Part shown: positions 1 through 7,621 of the stretch, one piece after another
Layout of the letters: each line of letters begins with the position of its first letter
Numbering within the stretch: the first letter of the stretch is position 1
DNA from: Zygnema cylindricum
Lineage: Eukaryota > Streptophyta > Zygnematophyceae > Zygnematales > Zygnemataceae
Direction of reading: 5' to 3'
Length of the DNA stretch: 10,446 nt
Assembly: GCA_037447655.1 (NCBI GenBank)
Contig: JBBHKE010000382.1
Coordinates: forward strand, 1-10,446
Program-made: the position numbers and the translations under genes
Notes under the pieces: model-generated
What the model was told of the DNA's origin: nothing
What the model saw: the letters and a program-made list of their open reading frames with translations, nothing else
The model's database searches: none

Positions 1-1470
1 CCTATGTAATTTTCAAAGCAATTATAAAAAAGGGTAAAAATATACAGATGACAAAAGACCGCTTTACGTATGTTAACAAAAATAGACAATGTGTGTGTTT
101 TGCTCGGTCTTAAGGTGATCTTTATACTCATGAGCCTTTGTGTTGCCCTATTGACCAATTGAGAGCCTTGAAATACAAGTTGCAATGTTCAACACATGAC
201 CAAAACCAAGTTTGTTAACTAAATCACTCGAAATATTACCGATGCACAACTTACAATAGCACGTAGGCAATCAACGAAACACTCAATCTATAATGCGATG
301 TATTTTTTACGTAATAGTATATGTGGTGATCGTCTCTCCCGCAAATTCGAGAAATAACGGCGAGCGTCACATTTTTGTAATATTGTCGAAGTACCTTCTT
401 ATGTAGTGTACATGTGATTCTTACGACATATACTCGACATACATTTCAATGTGCTGAGAATACTCACAATGTTTTATCGTACCTTGACTCACACTATCTC
501 AACAACTACATCTAATAGAAAAGCGAGGATCTTTAAAAATATCATATGTACAAAATTTCCCTCTTAGTAAAAGCACCAAATTGACTCCTAGTGCTTACCT
601 ATTAACACATTAACCTCTATTTGACTTCATTTGGTTTTAAAAAACACGCCCATGATTTTCTAGATGTTTGGTTTTATACCGTAAATCAACAGTGGAATAT
701 GGTCTGATCTCTCCCTAATCAGCGTGTGAGAAATAGTAATACCCATCATAAGAAGATAAGTGTTTCACAACGTTTAGGTGTTAGTCGTCCCTTATTTATT
801 TGTTCACACAAAGCGTGTGGGTGTAAGAAATCAAAGTTTTACACCACTATTTACTTCAAGTCCCTAATTAAATAAACTACAATAAATTTGGTGGCTATAC
901 TGGTTGAATATACAACACAAGGATATAGATTTGTTAGTGCATTTGAACAAAGTGGCATTTCCAGTCAAGGTATTACTGCAACGTACAATCAATAACATAG
1001 TGCATGGTGTCAATATGCAGTTTAAATTAAAAGCCCGTGTTGAAACCAATTTATTGAAAATGGTTGGGAGGATCCATAACGTATTATAAGCCAGAGAAAT
1101 CATCGTCACCATTTTGAGTGCCTAAAAGTCGAAACTAGAAACGCAAAACAATGCATGTGGGATACGCTTGGAAGTAAAGAACCGACAATGATGAAGTTGT
1201 TGGGCACTTTTGTAATAAGATCTCCTATCTCTCAAAAAATCCCATTACTAAAACCAATTTCAACCACACATTGCACACATTTCAAAATTACACATTCACA
1301 TTGGAAAACACTCACATAAACGAATAAACTTTAAATTAGAAGAAGCTTCTATCCACATAACATTAGCTTCGTCTCTTACCCTCGTGGCTCAACCCTTAAT
1401 ATTAAAGTATTTCCACTGCTCCCCACTCTTAAATAACTACATCTCTAAACTACTAAAACACTACTTAGTT
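1..1470. other. AT-rich DNA with no supported gene
   Basis: No open reading frame here has recognisable motifs. The longest are about 60-95 codons on both strands, overlap one another and show no family signature, so I treat them as chance. I saw no tRNA or rRNA gene, no tandem array and no terminal repeats. The stretch adjoins the putative gypsy 3' LTR, whose far edge is not fixed: TGTAA starts at 1211 and 1471 (plus strand) are both plausible LTR termini. Part of this region, from about 1211, may therefore belong to that LTR. The remainder could be host intergenic DNA or an older, unrecognisable repeat. Confidence 0.5.
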
Positions 1471-1594
1471 TGTAAGAGATTTGTGTGCAAAAATGCCATT
1501 GCTCCAATTTGGTATTATTCGCTCAGGACAAAGATCAGTCAGAATTCCCCAAGTTTCCCAAAGGAAAAGATGTCTACTCTCCTCTTCGACTTCA

Positions 1595-1603
1595 CTATTT
1601 ATC
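1595..1603 (-). promoter_or_regulatory. TATA-like box in the putative gypsy LTR
   Basis: The minus strand reads GATAAATAG, followed by a purine-rich stretch in which transcription could start. Its position inside the putative LTR fits a U3 promoter. The motif is short and the region AT-rich, so it could be chance. Confidence 0.25.
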
Positions 1604-1779
1604 CATCATCGCCCTGGACTCGCCAAGCCAAAGTCAAAACTCCGTTGAACAGGTTTTACCTGGGCTAATCATTGATTAGCAAGGACTCAGAATGACCAAT
1701 GCAAAAACATGCGAAATCTCTTGCTAACTACGCAGCATTTCGAATCAATCAAACGCTACGTTTCACTACATAACATTTA

Positions 1780-1819
1780 CGTGCAAAAGTGCGCGCCAAA
1801 CGAAACGCGACTTTGCACG
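1780..1819. repeat. CpG-rich imperfect inverted repeat inside the gypsy LTR
   Basis: CGTGCAAAAGT (1780-1790) and ACTTTGCACG (1810-1819) are inverted copies with one bulged A. The surrounding 1775-1860 is unusually dense in CG dinucleotides for this AT-rich window. It lies in the upstream (U3) part of the putative gypsy LTR, where short repeats often carry enhancer activity. No function can be shown from sequence. Confidence 0.5.
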
Positions 1820-2183
1820 AACGTGCGTCGCAAATTTCGCACGCGAAACTTCCTACGAAATTCCATAAAGTGAAAGTGTCGTTTCGTACTAACAATTGTA
1901 CGAAAAGAACCATCGTGCATACCAAACAAAATATTGATTTCGTTTGGAACTTTATAAACGTACGCCTTAAATTCCGCGGGTAATTTGACCCTTACTCGTA
2001 ACAATGAACACCCATTCATTATTTTGACTTCGCACTGTCGCCTAAAGACACCAATCACTATATCTTTTAAAATACAACTCCAAATCGTGCGATTCTTTTG
2101 CGGACGTCTATCAAATTCAAAAATCTATATTCCTAACATTTAAATTTCCCATTTACGAAGTTCGATGCAATACTATTGTTACA

Positions 2184-2194
2184 TCATCCCCTCC
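2184..2194 (-). other. Polypurine tract of the gypsy element
   Basis: The minus strand reads GGAGGGGATGA directly before TGTAACA at 2183. This is where plant gypsy elements keep the plus-strand primer of reverse transcription, just after the end of pol and abutting the 3' LTR. It marks the pol/LTR junction of this decayed copy. Confidence 0.5.
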
Positions 2195-3755
2195 TTATAT
2201 TTAACTAACCTCAGTTGAAACACATTTCATTCTCAAGACGGGACTTCCATATTATTATCCCTCCAATACAATTATAAAACCTCAGAACTTTTATCTTTTA
2301 AAGTTAACTCATCTTTTGGCCTTCCTAGATAATGCACTTGCTAGAATATAGTATTGCCGACATTAAATCGTTGACAAACCTAATCTGTTTCTCATCTGTG
2401 GACTTCAGGTTTTATAATTATTGAGGGATTCAATTCAAATTCTCCTTCAGTTGGTCGAATATTTGCTCGTTTCAATTGACTGATGTGTTTCACTGGATAT
2501 TTTTTGTTGAAGGTGGAAAGTTTTATTTGGCAACAACTGAGGATATCCACTCGATTACAGTAAATGGTTAGATGTACTTAGGAGAAAATTTCCCCATGGG
2601 ATCCGATTGTACCTTAATCTTACACTTGTAATCAGTTGTTGAAAGCCAACCTCACCTTTTGTTCACCACCACCGCTTTGCGTTAGCAGCATTTACCTTTG
2701 TGCCTCCACTAATGATCTCGTAATGTTTTCCAAACCGTTTCAATATATTACCAAACCCGTCCAAACCCTCTATTCTTTTTGAGTGACCCTCATATTAAGT
2801 CTAATGCTAGTATTAGATATAACTTCAAATGGTGAGAATACTGTACTACATGTTTACATGAATTGTATGCAATTTCAATTAATGGTAGTTTAGATTCCCA
2901 TGTGTTATGAACTCCACTGCGAACAGTCCTAAGAATTTCTTCCAGTGTACAGTTCATCTTTTTTGTTTGTCCATCTGTCTGAGGATGCTAAGAGGTACTC
3001 ATTTTTAATTTTAGTGCCTAAATATTGCTGCAATTCTTTTCAAAATGCAGAAGTAAATTTAGAATCCCTATCACTGACTATAGACAAGGGGACTCCATGA
3101 TGTCTGACCACATTGTCAAAATATAACTTTGCAACATCTACAACTGAATGAGTAGTTTTCCAAAGGATAAAGATTGTCATTTTACTGAACTTATCGACTA
3201 AAACCATGATACTGTCATTTCTTCTAGATGTAGCTTGCAACGTGACAATAAAATCCATACTGACAGATTCCCATGGTCTTTCGGAGATATTTAAAGGTTT
3301 TAAGAGACCTTTAGGCTTTTGGTTACAAGGTTTACTCTATTGGCAAGGGACACAACTTGCCAAGTGTTTTGACACCTCTTTTGCCATCCCGGGCCAAAAC
3401 AATCTACTCTGCAACCGACTAAGAGTTTTATCTCGACCTGGATGTCCTAAATACTCATGAGATTCTTGTAAAAGTTGTTTTTTTAATTCTCCCATTTCAG
3501 GAATGCATAATCTATCCCCGTTCGCAAATACAGTAAACCATATTCTATTCTAAAGTTTTTGACATGCCTCTCATTCAATGGGTCAGAATTCCCTTCCGAA
3601 TTATTTTTGTAAATCACATCAAAATATGAATTTTTATCATAACCATTTCTAACAGCATCTAAAAAAAAATCATCCCGAACCAACACACTTATTTCAAAAC
3701 ATGTACTTAAAGGATTTGCGACTATGTTTGTCTTTCCATAAATATGTATGACATT
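2195..3755 (-). pseudogene. Ty3/gypsy pol, RNase H end plus integrase (decayed)
   Basis: The piece starts at the copia insertion with the RNase H-to-integrase connection motif (GKTNIVA at about 3710-3740, minus). The integrase zinc finger follows, with His codons at 3457-3459 and 3442-3444 and the Cys pair CVPC at 3343-3354. The core starts near 3258 (SMDF, then SRRNDSI). Its second catalytic Asp lies in SDRDSKF at 3070-3072, and HPQTDGQT is at 2964-2987. The Glu normally found directly after GQT is Lys (codon 2961-2963). A GPF-like module lies at about 2540-2590 and a chromodomain-like tail (YLGRPKDE, about 2309-2332). The reading is broken by a TAG near 3336, a TGA at about 3040 and several frameshifts (near 3515 and below 3000), so no product is possible. 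In life it would have inserted element cDNA into host chromatin. Confidence 0.85.
3751..3755. repeat. Target-site duplication ACATT, left copy
   Basis: ACATT sits directly before the TG of the copia 5' LTR and is repeated directly after the CA of the 3' LTR (9587-9591). Five-base duplications are standard for copia integrase. The site lies in the gypsy RNase H-integrase connection. Confidence 0.95.
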
Positions 3756-3773
3756 TGTTAGGTTCTTTTTGAA

Positions 3774-3801
3774 ACGACGCCTCAGTTTTGTTGAGCGTCG
3801 T
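3774..3801. repeat. Imperfect palindrome in the 5' LTR U3
   Basis: ACGACG-C-CTCA (3774-3784) pairs with TGAGCGTCGT (3792-3801). The stem is 10 bp with one bulged base and a 7-nt loop. The 3' LTR keeps the stem (9159-9186), and the only change is in the bulged base (C to T). It lies about 60 bp upstream of the TATA box, so it may be a transcription-factor site or a DNA hairpin. Confidence 0.6.
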
Positions 3802-3819
3802 ATTATAAGTTATATAGTT

Positions 3820-3844
3820 CACGTGTGGCTTTGTTTGACGTGGC
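3820..3844 (+). promoter_or_regulatory. ACGT-core (G-box/ABRE-like) sites in the LTR promoter
   Basis: CACGTG (3820-3825) and ACGTGGC (3838-3844) lie 15-40 bp upstream of the TATA box. These match the plant bZIP/bHLH G-box and ABRE cores. The 3' LTR keeps ACGTGGC exactly (9223-9229), but the first site has become TACGTG. Stress- or ABA-linked control of the LTR is an inference; motifs this short also occur by chance. Confidence 0.4.
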
Positions 3845-3858
3845 GTAATTAGTTTAGT

Positions 3859-3866
3859 TATATAAA
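3859..3866 (+). promoter_or_regulatory. TATA box of the copia 5' LTR
   Basis: TATATAAA lies about 100 bp into the LTR. The equivalent in the 3' LTR is TATATATA (9244-9251), so the box is kept despite one change. It is the best candidate for driving the genomic transcript of the element. Confidence 0.6.
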
Positions 3867-4203
3867 GTTTTGTTTGGTTTTACGTGCGTAGTACTTTAGG
3901 TGTGTACAGTAGTCGTGTATTGTCGTATAGTACCGCGTACGATATGTTGTTTCGTTGGTACTTTGTTTTGATTGGTTCGCGCGCCGTACTTTTCTACGAC
4001 GTCGCTGGAGTAGTACTTTGCTATTTCGTGAGAGGGAGTATTTAGGACTTAGTCGTTTGGGAGAAAATACTAATCTTTTGTAAGAGGGGAAATATTCCGG
4101 TGAAATATATTGTCTTTTACTGGAGTGATCTGTTTTTGCTATCTTTTGCTTCCGCACTACATCTTGTCTTCCTTCTATCTTTGTGTGTATCGATCCTATC
4201 AAG

Positions 4204-4215
4204 TGGTTTTGGAGC
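4204..4215 (+). other. Primer-binding site (degenerate initiator-Met tRNA type)
   Basis: TGGTTTTGGAGC lies two bases after the 5' LTR. It matches the usual plant copia primer site TGGTATCAGAGC, complementary to the 3' end of initiator methionine tRNA, at 9 of 12 positions. The three mismatches are central. Position and length fit. Either the site has mutated since insertion or this family uses a variant primer tRNA. Confidence 0.7.
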
Positions 4216-4260
4216 TAGTTTGCTCTTTTAAGAGATCTCAAGGTGGCAAGTCTTGCCGCC

Positions 4261-5739
4261 ATGGGGGGAAAGAAGAAGAAGTCCTCATCCATACCTTCTC
4301 CTATTGCGGCTCCTAATCCGGATCTACCGGCTCTACCGGATCTGGCCGATTCATCTCCAGATCAGAGTGTGAAAGATTTTGGCCTGGAGGAGAGACGACT
4401 TTTGAAAAGGGCTCTCCCTCCAACCCACTTTCAAAAGAGGAGAAAGAGAAACAAGAAGGGATGGTATTAACCGAAGACCGTCTCAATGAGTTGTTTGAGG
4501 GCTTTCTTACTCTTGTAGATCAACGGATCTTGGATGCCAATCGAAAGGGGAAGTATAAAGTGGAGGAGGAGGATCCGATCTTGAATACTTTTGAAGTAGC
4601 TTCGGATGGAGGGGTCGAGGATGACGATATTTTCAGGGAGGCTCTCTGAAAGGGGAAGTTTGTGATCGAGAACGACTCGGATCTTGAATATGAATCTGAT
4701 GACGAGTTGCCGATCCCTTCCATGCCGGGGAAGATCGTCCTCTTTAAAGGATCCAACTATCAAATATGGAAGAAATATATCAAGGCACAACTCATTCTTC
4801 GTCACCTTTGGAAGATCGTGAATGGAGAAGAAAAGGTGTCGATCAACGATCCGAAGGCTCGCCGCCTTTGGAAGAAGAAAAATCTTGCGGCCATCACCGG
4901 CCTCATGCAATCTTGCACCGCTTCGGTGCATGATCATTTCCTTACCCGAGATACAGCGCATGAGTGTTGGAAGGCACTCAAAGGCCAATTTGAGAAGGGG
5001 CTCCAAAACAAGGGGCAATATGCCTACACGGACTTTATTCAATTTAAAATAAAGTCTAACAAATCGATCGATGATGCGATCAAACGATGCAATATTATTG
5101 TGGAGCAACTCTCGAATAACGGCCGGACTATTATCGAGGATGATAAAGTGATCGGCCTCATTAACGCCTTACCCGACAATCTTACTTACCTCAAGGAGAT
5201 TCTTTGGGCACAAACAAATCCGAGTTACGAATTCATCGTGAATTATCTCAAAACCACCGAGAGAAATCGTGGAGGTCCTCTTAAAGCTTCGGCCTCGGGT
5301 GGATCTCTGAACGCAACCTCCGAAGAACCCGTGGATCTAAATTTTCTCCGTGGGGGAAGAGGGAGAAGAGGAAGAGGAGGCGGATCTAGGGGAAGGGGAA
5401 GAAGCACCGAAAGGAGGGGAAACTTCCCCGGCTAATCATCTTTCCAAGATCAATCTACTATCACTTGCTTTCGATGCGATAAAACTGGCATATGTCCTCC
5501 TCTTGCCCGACAAAGAAAAACAATGCCACTATTGCGGGAAATGGGGACATATTAGTCCCCGATGTTACGCAAGATTTGACGTCGGCGGTGGCCGCGACAG
5601 CCGCGGCGGCGGCAACGACAGATTTGGTGGACGTGGCAGTGGCCGATTTGTTAGAGGGGGGCGCGGTGGACGTGGCGGCCGATTCGGCGGCCATGGACAC
5701 TTCGTCGGAGAAAATGATGAAAGGGAAGAAGGTCCTATT
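4261..5739 (+). pseudogene. gag: Copia gag with two zinc knuckles (broken)
   Basis: Gag forms the virus-like particle and packages element RNA. I chose ATG 4261, which sits in GCCGCCATGG, a strong initiation context 59 bp after the LTR. The N-terminus is lysine-rich (MGGKKKK), then acidic. A UBN2/copia-type capsid domain follows at about 4720-5270 (motif FKGSNYQIW). Next come an Arg/Gly-rich stretch (5349-5424), a first CCHC knuckle (CFRC at 5466, last Cys 5504-5506), a second CCHC knuckle (5524-5565: Cys 5524, Cys 5533, His 5548, Cys 5563) and a second Gly/Arg-rich stretch (5581-5715). Breaks include a frame change near 4395, TGA at 4647, TAA at 5433 and shifts within and just after the first knuckle. 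Two knuckles are unusual for copia, which normally has one. Confidence 0.85.
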
Positions 5740-6060
5740 ACCTTTTCCACGTTAAACGTCATTAATGAATCTACGTCCTTCGAAAGGCAAAACGACAAGG
5801 AGTGGATTATTAACTCCGGCGCTTCGCATCACGTATGTACGGACGACACACTTTTCGACGAAATGCGCGCTTTAACTGTACCTAAAAATATCACAATCGC
5901 ATGTGGACAAGTCATTTCTATAGGTACAGTTAGAACTGTACGACTTGACTTGATTTCACGACATCGAAATGGATATGAGCGAATCTATGAGATCCAGCTA
6001 TTAAATGTGCTTTATATTCCATGCGGCTCAGCGAATCTTTTGAGGATACCCCAAATCTAA
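5740..6060 (+). pseudogene. Copia aspartic protease domain, catalytic Asp lost
   Basis: The protease would cleave the Gag-Pol polyprotein during particle maturation. The copia protease signature WIIDSGASHH is present, but the Asp of the D-S-G catalytic triplet is Asn (AAC, 5812-5814). Downstream are the expected LNVLYIP and SANLL motifs that end the domain. It is in the same frame as the second Gag zinc knuckle and continues into the integrase region, interrupted by TAA at 6058-6060. Asp to Asn at this position abolishes catalysis in known aspartic proteases, so this copy could not mature its own particles. Confidence 0.85.
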
Positions 6061-7281
6061 AGATCTGGCGTGAGGGTGTACGCTTTGGGTGACTCGACAA
6101 TCAAAATCGTACGATCTGATGGAGTCACAATCGGTGAAGGCGAAGTATCTGACGCATTTCACAGTCGTCTTTTCTGGAGGCGACCGAAATTCAAACGTAA
6201 TGATTAAGGCATCATAAGTCAGATCGCCAAAATTAAAGGAGATCTAACGCTATGGCATCATCGCATGTGCCATACGTCATAACAAAATTTGAAACGAATG
6301 ATCAAAGCTGGTTGCACGCGCGTTTTAGATCTGACGTCAGGAGAAAAAGTCAACGGTTGTGACGGATGCAGTCAAGGGCGTCAGATCCGCAAACCCCATC
6401 CTAATAAAGACGCAAATATTCGGTCAACTCACTCACTTGAAAAGGTACACGTGGATTTATGCGGCGATGTTAAACCTGAAAGTTTAGGAGGAAATAAATA
6501 TATCATGGTTATTGTCGACGATTACTCAAGATTCACATGGGTTTATCTCCTCAAAAATAAATCCGATGCATCCGCAAAATTTGAAGAGTGGCGTGTTATG
6601 GCCGAAAGGCAATGAGAACGAAAATTAAAGGCGGTTTGATCCGATAATGGAGGGGAGTTTAAGACATTTGATCCGTATTGCAAGAAATGGGGGATCCGAC
6701 AAGAATTTACGGCATCTTACTCACTGGAATCGAAAGGAATCGCCGAGCGCAAAAATCGCATACGTCAAGAAATGGTGCGCTCGATGATTCACGGATCGGG
6801 AAGAAAGGAGTATTTATGGGGAGATGCAATCTTAACGGCTAATTATATTTGTAACCGTCGACTTACCTCTATTTCGGGCGATAAGTTTCCTCACGAGTTA
6901 TGGTATGGACGGAAGCATTCACTACATCATTTGCGAATTTGGGGGTATCGAGCGACGGTGTATATCGAATCGGTAAAACGACGAGGTAAATTTTCTTCTC
7001 GTAGTTGGCCGGGAATATTTGTGGGGTATAGCTCCAAAGGGAGTTTATACCGGGTTTATGATCCGATTCATCATGTAATTGAAAAGTGTCGTAATGTGAA
7101 TTTCCATGAGGATCTTAAAGTTGCTATTTCTCGTTCCGAAAAAAATTCTACTAACCATGACTTTCTTGAAGTGAATGAATCTCTCTCTTTTCCTCATCTT
7201 GATGATTTGGATTCCGACAATGAGGCGGATCCGGTCGTCAATATTAAGAGGGGGAAAGCTAATTCATCCGGAATTAGTTAA
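6061..7281 (+). pseudogene. Copia GAG-pre-integrase and integrase (broken by stops)
   Basis: The reading frame is that of the protease, broken only by in-frame stops at 6205, 6280, 6613 and 6637. The zinc-binding pre-integrase motif has LWHHRMCH at 6250-6273 and CDGC before 6375. The integrase core has catalytic Asp in VDLCGD (6454-6456), Asp in SDNGGEF (6643-6645) and Glu in GIAERKNR (6745-6747). The second Asp and the Glu are separated by 33 residues instead of the usual 35, so two residues are missing after SDNGGEF. The core is followed by the typical copia stretch LRIWGYRATVY with GIFVGYSSKG, and an acidic C-terminal tail to the TAA at 7279. All three catalytic acids remain. Confidence 0.88.
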
Positions 7282-7621
7282 TTTTGACGAGATCCAAAGT
7301 GACCGAAGTGAAAATTCCCGAATGTCTTGGACACTCGCCGATCTAAAGGTTCTAAATCTCCGAGTGTTTCCTTCCACGAGGAAGAAATCCAAACTGAAAA
7401 ATCCGCAAATGAAAAAGAAAATGGGGTTCCATTACGAAAGGAGTCAACGTGAGACTAAGGGAAAGAAGCCGGATCGGTTATCATTTGATTGCAAAGGTGG
7501 AAATGTCGAAAATTCCAATTATTTTATTTCGGCCGCCTCGAAGGAGGCATTTATATTGTAGCAATCATTGACCGAGAATATGCCCGGCGATCTCCAATCT
7601 TAGGTCGAGGCACGAAGTTCT
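7282..7621 (+). pseudogene. Integrase-RT linker of copia pol (frameshifted)
   Basis: This is the low-complexity, charged linker that separates integrase from RT in copia polyproteins. No fixed domain is expected. Acidic and Lys-rich coding is visible in changing frames, indicating at least one frameshift between 7265 and 7420. Stops at 7559-7561 (TAG) and 7601-7603 (TAG) lie in the frame that leads into RT. A perfect GCCTC-GAAG-GAGGC hairpin occurs at 7535-7548, probably by chance. Confidence 0.6.

Larger units (their letters stand above)
1471..2183 (-). repeat. Putative 3' LTR of the minus-strand Ty3/gypsy element (far edge uncertain)
   Basis: On the minus strand the decayed gypsy polyprotein ends near 2195. 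A purine-rich tract (2184-2194) follows, and then the sequence TGTAACA begins at 2183, a typical LTR start. A TATA-like GATAAATAG (1595-1603, minus) lies about 580 bases inside, as expected for a U3 promoter. The other end should read ...TTACA on the minus strand. The candidates are 1471 (LTR of 713 bp) and 1211 (973 bp). The matching 5' LTR and the second target-site copy lie outside the window, so the end cannot be proven. The near edge is much better supported than the far one. Confidence 0.45.
1471..3755 (-). mobile_element. Ty3/gypsy element, 3' half (left piece, split by the copia insertion)
   Basis: This is the downstream half, in its own orientation, of a gypsy element on the minus strand. 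In order it holds the last residues of RNase H, an HHCC zinc finger, the integrase core, a GPY/F-like module, a chromodomain-like tail, a polypurine tract and the start of an LTR. Domain order RT-RNase H-integrase across the two pieces is diagnostic of Ty3/gypsy rather than copia. A chromodomain-like C-terminus suggests a chromovirus, which is an inference from weak matches. The other piece is at 9587-10446. Gag, protease and the 5' LTR would lie beyond 10446. Confidence 0.85.
3756..4201 (+). repeat. Copia 5' LTR
   Basis: The repeat begins TGTTAGG and ends CCTATCA, giving imperfect inverted termini. It matches 9141-9586 along its full 446 bp without gaps. The last 62 bp before the CA are identical between the copies, while the differences are spread over the rest. 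It would carry the promoter (TATA at 3859-3866), the transcription start and the polyadenylation region. Confidence 0.97.

Noticed and set aside
864-1112. Overlapping reading frames on both strands (82 and 61 codons)
   Set aside because: No recognisable motif, both strands open at once, AT-rich context. Most likely chance.
1384-2058. Reading frames of 60-95 codons in the putative gypsy LTR
   Set aside because: They lie in an LTR on both strands, show no family resemblance, and the region has promoter-like rather than coding features.
3858-4202. Minus-strand reading frames within both LTRs (also 9357-9590) that look like a repeated protein
   Set aside because: They are the same LTR sequence read backwards. 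The similarity is LTR identity, not a gene pair.
4261-4290. Possible N-myristoylation signal at the Gag start (MGGKKKK)
   Set aside because: Gly2 is present but residue 6 is Lys, where the consensus needs a small residue such as Ser or Thr. The Lys run is more simply a nucleic-acid or nuclear-import basic patch.
4467-5108. A 213-codon reading frame on the minus strand opposite gag
   Set aside because: The plus strand carries a clear capsid-domain Gag here. The minus frame has no motifs and follows from the codon pattern of gag.
5565-5800. Pro-rich minus-strand and Ala-rich plus-strand frames across the RG-rich segment
   Set aside because: Shadows of the Gly/Arg-coding GC-rich repeat in other frames.
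7535-7548. GCCTC-GAAG-GAGGC hairpin as a terminator or regulatory stem
   Set aside because: It is short, lies inside the decayed pol linker, has no U-run, and bacterial-type terminators do not apply here.
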